Part shown: positions 17,012-27,000 of the stretch, piece by piece
Position numbering within the stretch: position 1 is the stretch's first letter
Layout: the number at the start of each line of letters is the position of its first letter
Position numbers and translations under genes: made by a program
The notes under the pieces: model-generated
Seen by the model: only the letters and a program-made list of their open reading frames with translations
What the model was told of the DNA's origin: nothing
The model's database searches: none
Origin: Bacteroidales bacterium UBA1180
Lineage (GTDB): Bacteria > Bacteroidota > Bacteroidia > Bacteroidales > Paludibacteraceae
Length of the DNA stretch: 64,000 bases
Direction of reading: 5' to 3'
Assembly (NCBI GenBank): GCA_002310195.1
Contig: DBYS01000014.1
Location: 72,069-136,068, forward strand

Positions 17012-18517
17012 CTACTCCGGATCCTTGCCTAAGTCAGGCAGGTTAACCAGTTGCAAGCCCGGCACCGGCCAGTAGGCCTTCTCGGGGGTCCATTCGCCGG
17101 CAGCTTGATCGCGCACGAGCGACGGTTGGTTAAGCACCTCGGCGGCCAGGCCTGTGCGCACCAGATCGGTATAGCGCAAGCCCCACTCCGAGCAAAGCTC
17201 CATGCGTCGCTCGTCCAGTATCTGCTCAACAGTTACGCCGCTGAGTGTCGGCATAGCAGCGCGTGTACGCACCTCATTGAACGGCGCATCGCCGCTCTTG
17301 CCGTTACGCACTTTTGCTTCGGCGTTCATCAGCAACACCTCGGCATAGCGGAGCAGACGGACGTTGTTGTTGCGTCCCCACTCGGTGTTGCCTGCAGTCA
17401 TCTGGTCGTACGGCAGATATGCTTTACCATTGAAAATGCCCGAGCTCTCGACGAGGAAGCCCTCGCGAGTGGTCGAGCCACCTTCCAGACACGAGGTCTC
17501 CAGGCGGATCGTCTCGCCACGGCTCTTGCACCAGTTAACGAACATCGTATTGTACTGCATGAAGTTCCAGCCGCTAATTGACACAGGCTCGCCTGCTACC
17601 GTACCTGAGAGGGTCGCTCCCATGGATACGAACCACTGGTCGATACCGATGTAATCGCCTGTAGGCAAACCGAAATCGGTCACCTGCACCTCCATCAAGC
17701 TCTCGTTGCAGAGTTTGCCGGGGATCTTGAACAGGTTGTAATAATCACTATAGAGTTCGAAACCTCCATTGTCGATAATATCCTGTGTGAGGGTCTCAAC
17801 CTTTGGGTAATCCTCCAGCAGCAGGGCGAACCGTGCAGCGAGGGCCTCGGCGGAGAATGCCGTGAACGCACCCGGATGCTCCATCTGGTTCGGACGCATA
17901 CGCAGCATATCGGGGATGACGGCTTCCAGTTGCTCCAATGCATACTCGCACACATGTTCGCGTGTTGAGCGCACGAAGCGTGTCTGGTTGTTGTCCGTCA
18001 GCAGCACGCACGCCCCGAACGATGTGGACATCATGTAGTACGCCCACATACTGATGGTCACAACTTCGCCTCTGTAGCTCAGGTACTTGGCGTAATCTGC
18101 CGAACCAGTTTCAATGTATTCGGCATACTTATCCAAGGCCTCAAGGGTAGAGTTACAGCCACGGATGATCTCGTAGGCGTTGATCCATGCATTATTCACG
18201 CCCCAGTACGAGTTCGGGCACTGATAGCCGCCGCGGTAGCCGAAGCGGAGAAGATCTTGCTGGTCGTTGTCGCGACCGCTGGTCATATCGTCATCACGTC
18301 CGGTCCACATCAGGTTATCCACCCAGTGCATACCCGGCCAGCGAAGCTTGGAGTATGCGCCTATCACCGGCTGGTACATCTCCGAAGTTTTCGAATAATC
18401 GACTGCCGATGTGGCAATCTTGTTCTCTGTATCTATCTCGAGGAACGAGCAACCTGCCATCACAAACAGCAGCACAACAGGGATCAACAGAACTGAAATG
18501 TTATATCTTGTTTTCAT
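17012..18517 (-). CDS. SusD/RagB-family glycan-binding lipoprotein
   Basis: Outer-membrane surface lipoprotein that captures glycan and acts as the lid of the SusC channel. The signal ends FVMAGCSF (lipobox). The SusD fold shows TPR-like helices and the C-terminal RLLRYAEVLLMNAEAKVRNGKS and ILDERRMELCSEWGLRYTDLVRTG signatures. It is about 500 residues, usual for the family. The start used is the ATG giving MKTRYN; another ATG four codons upstream (18529) is possible. It lies 26 bases after SusC. Its partner enzymes imply beta-1,2-glucan as ligand. Confidence 0.94.
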   Translation of the reverse strand: MKTRYNISVLLIPVVLLFVMAGCSFLEIDTENKIATSAVDYSKTSEMYQPVIGAYSKLRWPGMHWVDNLMWTGRDDDMTSGRDNDQQDLLRFGYRGGYQCPNSYWGVNNAWINAYEIIRGCNSTLEALDKYAEYIETGSADYAKYLSYRGEVVTISMWAYYMMSTSFGACVLLTDNNQTRFVRSTREHVCEYALEQLEAVIPDMLRMRPNQMEHPGAFTAFSAEALAARFALLLEDYPKVETLTQDIIDNGGFELYSDYYNLFKIPGKLCNESLMEVQVTDFGLPTGDYIGIDQWFVSMGATLSGTVAGEPVSISGWNFMQYNTMFVNWCKSRGETIRLETSCLEGGSTTREGFLVESSGIFNGKAYLPYDQMTAGNTEWGRNNNVRLLRYAEVLLMNAEAKVRNGKSGDAPFNEVRTRAAMPTLSGVTVEQILDERRMELCSEWGLRYTDLVRTGLAAEVLNQPSLVRDQAAGEWTPEKAYWPVPGLQLVNLPDLGKDPE

Positions 18518-18543
18518 ATCTCTTACCATTTATGTGTTACTGA

Positions 18544-21500
18544 TTAGAATTTAAGTTGTACTGCGAACGACCATGTACTGGTCAACGGATAAACCTCCGT
18601 ATCCCAGCCTTCCGGATCGCTAACCTCAGGAGTCAGTGCGTGTGCGGTGTACGCCGTAAACGGCTTCTCAGCGCTCAGGCTCAGGCGGATGCTCGGCATC
18701 TTATACTCGCCTGCTCCGACGTTTGTGAACGTATAGCCGAGGGTGATGTTCTGGATACGGAAATAGTCAGCACTCTCCACAAAATAACTGGCGTTCTGGC
18801 TATCGCCGATGTTCCAGCTCTTCATCAGTCCAGCTGCCGAAGGATCGGTGTTCGATGTGCCTTCGCCATGCCAGCGACGCGTGTATTGGTCGAGGTCGAA
18901 GTTGTACGTGTTGCTTGCATAGCGCAGTGCACGTTTTCTGTTCCACAGTTCACCCCCTGCCTTGCCGGAGAATACGATGTTCAGATCCAGCCCTTTGTAG
19001 CGGAAACCCATGTTCAAGCCGTAGATCCAATCGGGAATATACGAGCCGAGAATCTGTTTGTCGCTCTCGTTGATAATATTGTCGTTGTTGACATCCTCAT
19101 ACTTGAAGTCTCCCGGCACGAGCCCGTTAGCCACGGCTATCGGGTCAGCAGCGCACTCCTCATCGGTCTGGTAGATTCCTACAACCTTGAAGCCATAGTA
19201 ACTGTTCATCTTCTCGCCGACCATCTGTACGGTCTTGCCGCCCTTGATGATGTTCACGCCATCACGCAGGCTCATCACGCGGTTGTGCAACCAGCTTACG
19301 TTACCTCCGATGAAATATGTCCAGTCCTTGCCCACATGATGCTCCCAGTTCAGGTTAATATCCACACCCATATTCAGGATCTCGCCCCAGTTGCCGGCTA
19401 TCGACTCTTCCTGCATCGGCAGTGTAGGCGACACAACAGCGTTCTGCGTGAGACGGTAGTACCAGTCGATATCACCGGTCAGGCGATTGCCAAAGAAGCC
19501 GAAACTCGTACCGACGTTTGTCTCGTTGACCACCTCCCAACTCAGCCAGCTGAAGTTCGTAGAGTTGATATATCCGCTCAGGGCAGTATTCGTGCCGAAG
19601 ACCGCACGTGTCACATTGCTGCTGGTTGTGCCGAACGATGCGCCGATTTTGTCGTTACCGAGCAGGCCCCAGCTTGCGCGGAGCTTCAGGTAATCGACAC
19701 CTTCAACGCCTTTGAGCCACTCCTCGTTCGACAGCACCCAAGCCGCACCTACCGAAGGGAACGTGCCCCACTTCTCGTTGTACTTGCTCGAGCCGTCACG
19801 ACGAATGGTGAACATCACCATGTAGCGATCATCGTAATTGTAGTTCAGTCGGCCGAAGTACGAGAACCCGCGATAACGCGAACCGTCGTCACCGGTCACG
19901 CGACCTTCGGTGTTACCCAGACTGATGTACTTGTAACTGTCCTTGCCGGCCGGCACGTCCTGAGCCACAGCCCAAAGGTTGCGGTAGCGCTCCTCGCGAA
20001 GACTCAAACCGAGCATCGCCTTGAAGCCGTGCTTACCCCACTGATCCGAGTAGGTCAAGGTGTTGTCCCATATCCAGTTATTGAACGAGGTCGTACTCTT
20101 TGTCAGGTTGGATGTCTCGTTCTTCTGGTTGTTGCTGATGTAATATTCGGGAATGAACGTTACGGCTTCCATGCCGGTGTAGTCGTAGTTGTACGAAGTA
20201 CGCAGGTTCAGTTTGTCGGGAATGATATTGAACTGCGCGAATACCGATGCCATCATCTGGTTATTGTAGTTTCGGCTATCATAGTACTTCGCCGTAGCCA
20301 CGGGGTTGTAGAAGTTACTCGTCAATTGGAGTGTTAGCGGCGAAGCGAAGCCGTCGGTATAGAGGTCAGCCGTTGTCGGATCGTACACAGGGAAGATTCC
20401 CGGCATGTTATACGCCTGCTGCCAAGCGGCATTATTCGGGAACTGCTGTTGGCTCTGCACGAAGATGCCGTTGAACCCTACGGTCAGCCACTTGAACGGT
20501 TTGTACTCCAGATTACCGCGGATGTTCATGCGGTTATAGTCGTTCGGAGTATTCATTATACCGTTTTGGTACAGGTAACTCATACCTACGCCATAGGTCG
20601 CCTTGTCGCTGCCTCCATTGATGGTCAGGCTATGGTTTGTTATCACAGCCGGGCGCAGTAGTTCCTTGTACCAGTTGGTGTTCTGATTGAGGTGGAACAC
20701 GCCGTTCTCGGCATCATAGGTACCGCCGTACAGCGTCATTGATTTATTGAACATGCGCGTGTACGAGCGCCTGTTGACCTCCAGCAGCATCTCAGCATAC
20801 TGATCAGACGAGCACATGTCAATCAGGTTGCTCACCGTCTGCACGCCAACATAACCGTCGTAGGTCACGTCAGGGCGTTGGTTCTGCTTGCCGCGCTTGG
20901 TAGTAATGATCACCACGCCGTTGGCGGCGCGCACACCGTAGATAGCCGCAGCCGATGCATCCTTCATGATCGACATATCCTCAATATCGCCGTTGTTCAA
21001 GAAGTTGATATTATCGTAGAACATACCGTCGACAACGAACAGCGGTGTATTGTTCGAGAATGATCCTATACCGCGGATCTGCACGGTAGGTCCCGAGCCC
21101 GGTGCTCCGGAGTTGGTGATGTTCACGCCGGCGACCTTGCCTTGCAGAGCAGACATTGGCGATGAGGTCGGCACAGCTGTCAGTTGCTCGCCTTTCACCA
21201 CATCGATAGGGGATGTCAGGTCTTTGATCTTTGCGGCGCCGTAGCCCACAACTATCACGTCTTCAAGCTTCTGTACATCTTCCATTAGTACGACGCGCAT
21301 GCCATCGGCAGCTTTCAGTTGTTGGGGCAGGTAGCCCATGTACGATATTTCGACCGTCGCGTCCGCTGCAACATCGGGCAGGGAGAACGCTCCGTCAAAA
21401 TCCGTGATTGTGCCGTTGGTTGTGCCTTGTACGCGCACGGCTGCACCGATCAGCGGTTCGCCGTACTCGTCAACTACCGTACCGGTCACCGTACGCTGTG

Positions 21501-21555
21501 CGAACGCCAGCAACGGGAGCAACAGACCGAGGGCTAATACATAGAGTTTGTTCAT
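18544..21555 (-). CDS. SusC/RagA-family TonB-dependent outer-membrane transporter
   Basis: A 1003-residue TonB-dependent importer of oligosaccharides. Signal peptide 1-19, carboxypeptidase-regulatory-like domain about 20-105 (TVTGTVVDEYGEPLIGAAV), a TonB-box region near VIVVGYG, the plug about 115-225 (SALQGKVAGV, IRGIGS, DMSIMKDASAAAIYGVRAANGV), then the 22-strand barrel ending TWSFAVQLKF. There is no STN domain, so regulation through an anti-sigma factor is not expected. It is preceded by a hairpin that separates it from the upstream three-repeat protein. It is energised by ExbBD/TonB. Confidence 0.95.
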   Translation of the reverse strand: MNKLYVLALGLLLPLLAFAQRTVTGTVVDEYGEPLIGAAVRVQGTTNGTITDFDGAFSLPDVAADATVEISYMGYLPQQLKAADGMRVVLMEDVQKLEDVIVVGYGAAKIKDLTSPIDVVKGEQLTAVPTSSPMSALQGKVAGVNITNSGAPGSGPTVQIRGIGSFSNNTPLFVVDGMFYDNINFLNNGDIEDMSIMKDASAAAIYGVRAANGVVIITTKRGKQNQRPDVTYDGYVGVQTVSNLIDMCSSDQYAEMLLEVNRRSYTRMFNKSMTLYGGTYDAENGVFHLNQNTNWYKELLRPAVITNHSLTINGGSDKATYGVGMSYLYQNGIMNTPNDYNRMNIRGNLEYKPFKWLTVGFNGIFVQSQQQFPNNAAWQQAYNMPGIFPVYDPTTADLYTDGFASPLTLQLTSNFYNPVATAKYYDSRNYNNQMMASVFAQFNIIPDKLNLRTSYNYDYTGMEAVTFIPEYYISNNQKNETSNLTKSTTSFNNWIWDNTLTYSDQWGKHGFKAMLGLSLREERYRNLWAVAQDVPAGKDSYKYISLGNTEGRVTGDDGSRYRGFSYFGRLNYNYDDRYMVMFTIRRDGSSKYNEKWGTFPSVGAAWVLSNEEWLKGVEGVDYLKLRASWGLLGNDKIGASFGTTSSNVTRAVFGTNTALSGYINSTNFSWLSWEVVNETNVGTSFGFFGNRLTGDIDWYYRLTQNAVVSPTLPMQEESIAGNWGEILNMGVDINLNWEHHVGKDWTYFIGGNVSWLHNRVMSLRDGVNIIKGGKTVQMVGEKMNSYYGFKVVGIYQTDEECAADPIAVANGLVPGDFKYEDVNNDNIINESDKQILGSYIPDWIYGLNMGFRYKGLDLNIVFSGKAGGELWNRKRALRYASNTYNFDLDQYTRRWHGEGTSNTDPSAAGLMKSWNIGDSQNASYFVESADYFRIQNITLGYTFTNVGAGEYKMPSIRLSLSAEKPFTAYTAHALTPEVSDPEGWDTEVYPLTSTWSFAVQLKF

Positions 21556-21574
21556 GATAGTAAATTTTTTAATA

Positions 21575-21612
21575 AATCAAGCCCCGTGCTGGTTAGGGCA
21601 TAGGGCTTGATT
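21575..21612 (-). other. 10-bp intergenic hairpin before susC
   Basis: AATCAAGCCC and GGGCTTGATT pair perfectly across an 18-base loop, and TATTAAAAAATTT follows in the direction of transcription. It sits between the first gene of the operon and susC. It could be an attenuating terminator or an RNA-processing site that gives the first gene more transcript than susC and susD. Confidence 0.6.
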
Positions 21613-21630
21613 GATTGTCGAACCGGTTGA

Positions 21631-23388
21631 TTAGAATTGTGTACCCAGTACGTTGTACAATACACCGTTCTTCTCGATCATCAGCTGACCGTTCACGATG
21701 CGCTTTACGGCTTGCTTGTCAACCTGGATATTGTCAACGCCGTCCATCGTGTTCCAGAAGTAAACATTGGCAATCGACAGCGGCGTGTGCTCTGCCGACT
21801 CACCGTCAGTCTTCACGAAGCCTTCGAGAATCATGTAATGCAGATCCTTGAAGTCGTAGTTGTCGTACGGAGCATTGAGCAGGTCGACCTCAACCTTGTT
21901 CCACTTATTGGCCTTGAGTTCAACCAAGGCGCCGTTCTTCCAGCCCGAGCCGCCTTCACCTGCGTTGAGTGCCTCAAAGGTGATTTTCAGCTTCGAGTCA
22001 ACGGTTACATAGATATCGGCATGCATCATGTCGTATGCATTCAGATCATAGCTGTTTGCGCCCCAGTTGGTGAAGCCGTCCCATGCAAAGTCCTCGCTGT
22101 ACCAGATCTTCTGGCCGTTGTCATAGGTGTACTCAAGCCACTGCGAGCCCCAGCTTACAGGCTCAAAGTTGAACGTACGCTCCTGGTAGGTTGCCGAGAA
22201 GAGAGCCTGAACCTTGCTTTCAGCAAGTTTCGGTGCTGCGGGAGCCTCAGCGGGGATGTATTTCGGAGCCGGAGCCTTCCACCAGTAGAGGTTGGTGAAT
22301 GCGAACGGATTGCCTTCAGCCGAAGTCTCGTTATCTTCTTTCTTGTAGCCTTCGAAAGCGATGTACTTCACGTCCTTCCAGTCGTAAGTCACCTCGTTGG
22401 TATTCCACCAAACCGGATCGCAGTCAACAGTGTTCCAGCCCTCGTTGAGTTGGAAGTTGATACCATGCTTCCAGCCGCTGCCGCCGTCACCTACGCCCAG
22501 GGCCTCGAAGGTCACCGTCAAGTTGCATGCAAACGGAGCCCAGATGTCGAAGTGGAACTTCTCATAACCGCTGAAGTCATACGAAGCCTTATCCCAGTTC
22601 GTAAACATAGCCCACGTCATGCTTTCGGTATAGAGCACTTTCGTCTTGTCATCGCCCAACTCCAGTGTCTCCCAGTCCTTGGTGCCACTGAAATCCGTTA
22701 CAGAGAAATTCAGGTTGTTCGTCGTGTAGACGTTACCGAATAGTGCCATCACATCCTCCTCTGCATGAGCAGGCTTGGCCGGAGCGGTCTCTGGCTTGGC
22801 GATTGCTGGTTTATCCGGGGGAGTAACACTGGTCGTAGCGCTCCAGAAATAGATATTAGCAAATGCGAACGGATTACCCTCGAAGCTTGCGCTGGCATCG
22901 GCATTCTTGTACTGCTCGAATATTACGCACTTCAGGTCTTTCCAGTCATAACCTGCCCACCATGCAGTATCGGCATCAATGGTGTTCCAGCCTTGGTTCA
23001 ACTTGAAGTCAACGGCTTTCTTGTAGCCGCTCAAAGCCTCAACCGTAAACGATACATGTGCAGCCTCAGGAGCCCACAGATCGAAGTGGATCTTCTCGTA
23101 GCCACTCAAGTCATTGGAGTCACCGGCACCCTTGACTGCGTCCCATCCTAGAGCTGCGGTATAAACGACCTTCGTGCCATCAATAGTCAGGGTCTCCCAT
23201 TGAGAACCCCAGCCCTGCGACGTGAATTTCAAGGTGTTACCCTCGTAATGGTTGCAATACAGCGCCATCACATGCTCTTCTGCCATAGTCGGAGCAGCCG
23301 GAACTGTTGTCGGCTTAGCAGGGTCCTGAGCAAAGACGCTCAGCGAAAATACAGTTGCCAAAGCAACAAAAAGTAGATTTTTCTTCAT
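21631..23388 (-). CDS. Three-repeat secreted beta-sandwich protein with T9SS-type tail
   Basis: I do not know a named family for this 585-residue protein. After a signal peptide (MKKNLLFVALATVFSLSVFA) come three tandem repeats of about 180 residues. Each opens with PA(A/K)P...AE..V.AL and contains a GYEKIHFDLWAP-like strand, a GW(N)T(I/V)D segment and a final IYFW/LYWW strand. Aromatic content and the sandwich-like pattern suggest carbohydrate-binding modules. The end, VNGQLMIEKNGVLYNVLGTQF, is a T9SS sorting tail. It is first in the operon with SusC/SusD/GH144/GH3, the place often taken by surface glycan-binding proteins, so a beta-1,2-glucan-binding role is inferred. Confidence 0.82.
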   Translation of the reverse strand: MKKNLLFVALATVFSLSVFAQDPAKPTTVPAAPTMAEEHVMALYCNHYEGNTLKFTSQGWGSQWETLTIDGTKVVYTAALGWDAVKGAGDSNDLSGYEKIHFDLWAPEAAHVSFTVEALSGYKKAVDFKLNQGWNTIDADTAWWAGYDWKDLKCVIFEQYKNADASASFEGNPFAFANIYFWSATTSVTPPDKPAIAKPETAPAKPAHAEEDVMALFGNVYTTNNLNFSVTDFSGTKDWETLELGDDKTKVLYTESMTWAMFTNWDKASYDFSGYEKFHFDIWAPFACNLTVTFEALGVGDGGSGWKHGINFQLNEGWNTVDCDPVWWNTNEVTYDWKDVKYIAFEGYKKEDNETSAEGNPFAFTNLYWWKAPAPKYIPAEAPAAPKLAESKVQALFSATYQERTFNFEPVSWGSQWLEYTYDNGQKIWYSEDFAWDGFTNWGANSYDLNAYDMMHADIYVTVDSKLKITFEALNAGEGGSGWKNGALVELKANKWNKVEVDLLNAPYDNYDFKDLHYMILEGFVKTDGESAEHTPLSIANVYFWNTMDGVDNIQVDKQAVKRIVNGQLMIEKNGVLYNVLGTQF

Positions 23389-23467
23389 GGTTATTAGATT
23401 TTATTTGTTAATAAGATTGGTAAAGCCTTTCTATCGCTTCGCGCACTCAATATTGTATTGCGCGATA

Positions 23468-23499
23468 CAAAGGTAAGAAAAACTTTTGACATTTCCAAA
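23468..23499 (-). promoter_or_regulatory. Bacteroidota-type promoter of the SusC/SusD operon
   Basis: On the minus strand TTTG (23496-23499), a 20-nt spacer, then TACCTTTG (23468-23475). The 80-base leader contains a CGCGCA/TGCGCG inverted repeat around an AATATT core, which may be an operator or leader structure. Confidence 0.75.
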
Positions 23500-23626
23500 T
23501 TATTCTGACTGTTTTTTCATGATTTTTTCAAAAAATGCAGTTTTTTGCTGCAATCGGCGATTTTCCGTCACAAAACAGTCCAACTTTATCGGGGTTTTAT
23601 TCGCGTTCGGCAAATGGTGCTCACAG

Positions 23627-23710
23627 ATGTCGCCCTGCGACATAGAACGCGCCATTGCCTCCGCTCTCCCCACCGCAACCTGCGGTTACGTCGGGGACCC
23701 CAATGGGGCA
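23627..23710 (+). repeat. Structured interspersed repeat, copy C
   Basis: Hairpin ATGTCGC-CCT-GCGACAT, 13 variable bases, GCCTCCGCTCTCCCC (23657-23671), a second hairpin ACCGCA-ACC-TGCGGT, then TCGGGGACCCC and a CCCC-AAT-GGGG hairpin. Relative to copies A and B the first stem has a paired C-to-T and G-to-A change, which keeps pairing. It lies in the 650-base gap between divergent genes, just before an 11-bp array. Confidence 0.7.
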
Positions 23711-23737
23711 CCACCACCTCAAAATACTGATCACTCC

Positions 23738-23825
23738 CGATAATGGCTCGATAATGACTCGAAAACGGATCGAAAACGGGTCAACAATGGATCAACAATG
23801 GATCAACAACGGATTAGAAATGAGC
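23738..23825. repeat. 11-bp tandem array (8 units)
   Basis: Units of exactly 11 bases with consensus CGAWAACGGAT: CGATAATGGCT, CGATAATGACT, CGAAAACGGAT, CGAAAACGGGT, CAACAATGGAT twice, CAACAACGGAT and a decayed last unit. An 11-base period does not keep a reading frame, so it is not coding. A second array with the same consensus lies at 42713-42789. Confidence 0.7.
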
Positions 23826-23917
23826 AAAAAAAAGCGATGTGCGTTTGCGTAAAAATGTCATAATTCGTAAAAATTTGCACATTTTTTGTCAGTTTGCGTC
23901 AAAATCTGCGCGCACGT

Positions 23918-23949
23918 GTTGCGTATGTCATTTTTTTTTTGTACCTTTG
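23918..23949 (+). promoter_or_regulatory. Bacteroidota-type promoter of the giant surface-protein gene
   Basis: GTTG (23918-23921), a 20-nt spacer that contains a run of ten T, then TACCTTTG (23942-23949), 90 bases before the start codon. A change in the T-run length would alter the spacer. Confidence 0.75.
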
Positions 23950-24039
23950 CGCGTTTTATGTAATATGCTACATTGTGTCCTGTGACCTCGTTAAAACCTT
24001 TTGAGGTGAAAGACATAGTTGCAATAGAATAGTTGAGTT

Positions 24040-27000
24040 ATGAAATATATGAGTACATTTTTCAAGCATTCGTCCGTTCTTCGGATTCTTATAGTAACCG
24101 GATTGGCGTTGTTTACTGCGCCACGCATGTTCGGGGCAGTTTATGATTTCACTCCGACCGACGGTGGTCTGGTTGTTAACCTGCAGCCGGGTCAACGTAT
24201 ATTGTTGTCCACGATGGTTGATGATGACAACGATCCTGCCACGCCGCCCGTGGAGTATTTCGTATGCCATTATCCGAGTTATACGGGTGGCTATTTTAGC
24301 TACACGAACTGGGATAGCAATAAAGGTAATTTCCTTAAGTTGATTCCGCAGAACTCCGGCGCTACTGAACCGGGTACGACTTCCATTTGGACGATTCAGG
24401 AAGCTGTGACATTCTTATATAGCGGAAAAAATTACCCATTGGACGGTATAGCCTATACGATGTGGAGTAGCAACCCCGCCAATTCCTACACCCTGCGTAC
24501 GTCTGACGGTAACTCGTTCAGGTTCCAAGGCGATTTGACCAGAGAGACTGATCATGCTAACATCTGCAACGCGATCTTTGTTGTACCAACGAATCGTTCA
24601 TCGGTCATTTCATTCGACCCGAACAGAAAATTAACAGAACTTGAAGGTAGAACGGATCAAGATGCTCAAGGTCGATTCAACGGTGAAAAGGGCTATGGCT
24701 TCTTAGGCATGCCTTACCGCGAAGTGTATTGGCTGACTATTCCCCGAGGCAACTCTCCTGTATCTTATACCAATGCCGCGGTGGTTGGTTTCAATAAAAA
24801 ACAGAGTACTACCATAAAATATAGTAGCAATGAGGCATCAGCCCGACCAGGTCAGGCATTGTACGCTTTTGGTAGCAAAGATAAACACCATGCTACTCCG
24901 CGTACGATTTTCCGTCTGTACGTGCTGGACGAGACGGTAACTTCTACCTGCGCGGATTCGTATTTCTTCGCATACGACGAGCAGAATTTTGTAAAGTACA
25001 ATAAAAACTTTGCCGTAACGCCTGCAACGTACACCACACAGAAGAAGATCTACACTATTGACCGTTTGGTCTGCATGGACCGTGTTGGAGAAACCAACTA
25101 TTATCAGTGCTGGACAAATGTTCCGGAGCCGGATAGTACGTATTTCTATGTAGGTTATCAGAACAAGTATTGCCACAAGAGCAATGATGATGCATTTGAC
25201 TCGCAGTTCAAGAAAATCAGCACACTGACTGTACAACACTTGGGACTTCCTGCTCCGCGCGGTGCGTACGGACGAATGATTGTGAATACGACGAATACCG
25301 ATGAGCAAAACCTGGGCGTAGAGTTTGCACCAGGTGGATATTTCCTGCGAACGAACACGGGGCGTAACATTCGCATGAAGCCGAACGCTGAGGGAAACAT
25401 CTGGACGTGCGAGGAGATGTGGCATATTACGGCAGAATATGCTGCTCTGACTATCAAGGCAACAATGTTCAAAGGCGCCGAGTTTAGCGATGACGATGAG
25501 GGGGCGGATATTCCCGGTTGGAGCGTGCCTGTTGTGGGTACATCTGTGCCGGTAATCGGTGCCGCAAGTATCATCAACCAAAACGGGTGGGCGCGTATCC
25601 ATATCGATAGTACTGATCCGAACGGACATATCGAGTTTGTGCTTGCCAATGCAACCCGACATATCCGTTACGACAACAACGGCTGTTTAGGTGACACCGT
25701 TCCTGACCAGTACCCGTTACACGACGAAACATCTGTCACGGTGGAGGCGCCTCGTCTGGAAGGCGGATTCAACTTCACGGGGTGGAACACCGCTCCTGAC
25801 GGCTCGGGTACTACATATCTTCCGGGCGCAGTACTCAATCTGCCCGAAGGTACTACCACGCTCTATGCCATTGCTACATACTCCGGTACATATCATGTAG
25901 CACTCTCGTTCGTTAAGGACGACGGTAAGCGTTATTTCCTTACTCACCCGGGTTCCGCTGCGCCGCGTTATTCCAGAGCACGTTGTATAGACGATTGGAC
26001 GAACGCATGGCAGGGCATGGCGAATGCCGACAATGTGGATAATGATTATATCAATACATTCAAACTTCTCAACAATCCCGTATGCGGCCCCGGTGAAATG
26101 GTGCTCGACCCGCGGCGTGAAATGCGGCATGGATCGAAAGACTCGCTGCTGTTCTACGAGAATTTTGCTCCTGCAGCGGAAGAGTATCTCGGATTGTATT
26201 ACACCGATCCGAATGTCATCCTCGCCAACACCACCTGGGCAGGTCTGTTCACTTCAAGTGCAGGCTGGCCGAATTACAGTGTGGCGGATGTGCAGAATAC
26301 TAAACTTCGTTCCACGCATTATCTGCACAATGTGGCAGATGTTTTAACTCGCGATGAGCGTAGTAACAGCGCTGCATCCTATGTGAAATACAATGCCGCC
26401 GAAAACCAGTTTGACGGCGAAGCATCCGAGGCAAATGCCACCGTCTTCCAGATTTCGCGTGTGCGTGTTGCCGATGAGCATTATGTGGTTATACCCGACA
26501 CGACCTTAGAATGGACTGACGAGATTGTCTTTGGTATTCATCAGGATAAGCAGACGGTGCAGGAAGTATGGTCCAAACTCATCGGTAAGCAACTGATGGC
26601 TATGATGAAATTCGGCAATGATATAGTATATTTCCACCCGAATAACGACAAGATCCTGACCGATGCTACGCAACTAAGCCTCAACGCCAATTATCGTTTG
26701 GAGCAGACCTTTACTTATATCCGAGACGCGCGTGTTGAGTCGCTGTTAAGTGTGGATGATGCCAACAAACCTCACATGAGCACGTCGTCCAACGATTTTG
26801 GCCGCGTAATCACCAGTGGCATGAGTACACCGATGGATGTCATCTATCAAGGGGAATATATCGATATCGTCGATACCCTGCGTATCAGCCTGAGTACGAG
26901 AGGACCGGTCAAGATCAAGGAATACTACGGTCGCTGGCGTGATGGCGCACCCGGCTTGCATGTTCGTCCCGACGGCTCGCGCTACCGCGACATCATAGTC

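Noticed and set aside
18556..20337. A 593-codon open frame antisense to susC
   Set aside because: It lies wholly within the well-supported susC gene, has no family motifs, and mirrors its codon pattern. Long antisense frames are common in this composition.
23738..23825. CRISPR array
   Set aside because: The repeats are 11 bases in direct contact, without spacers; no cas gene is nearby.
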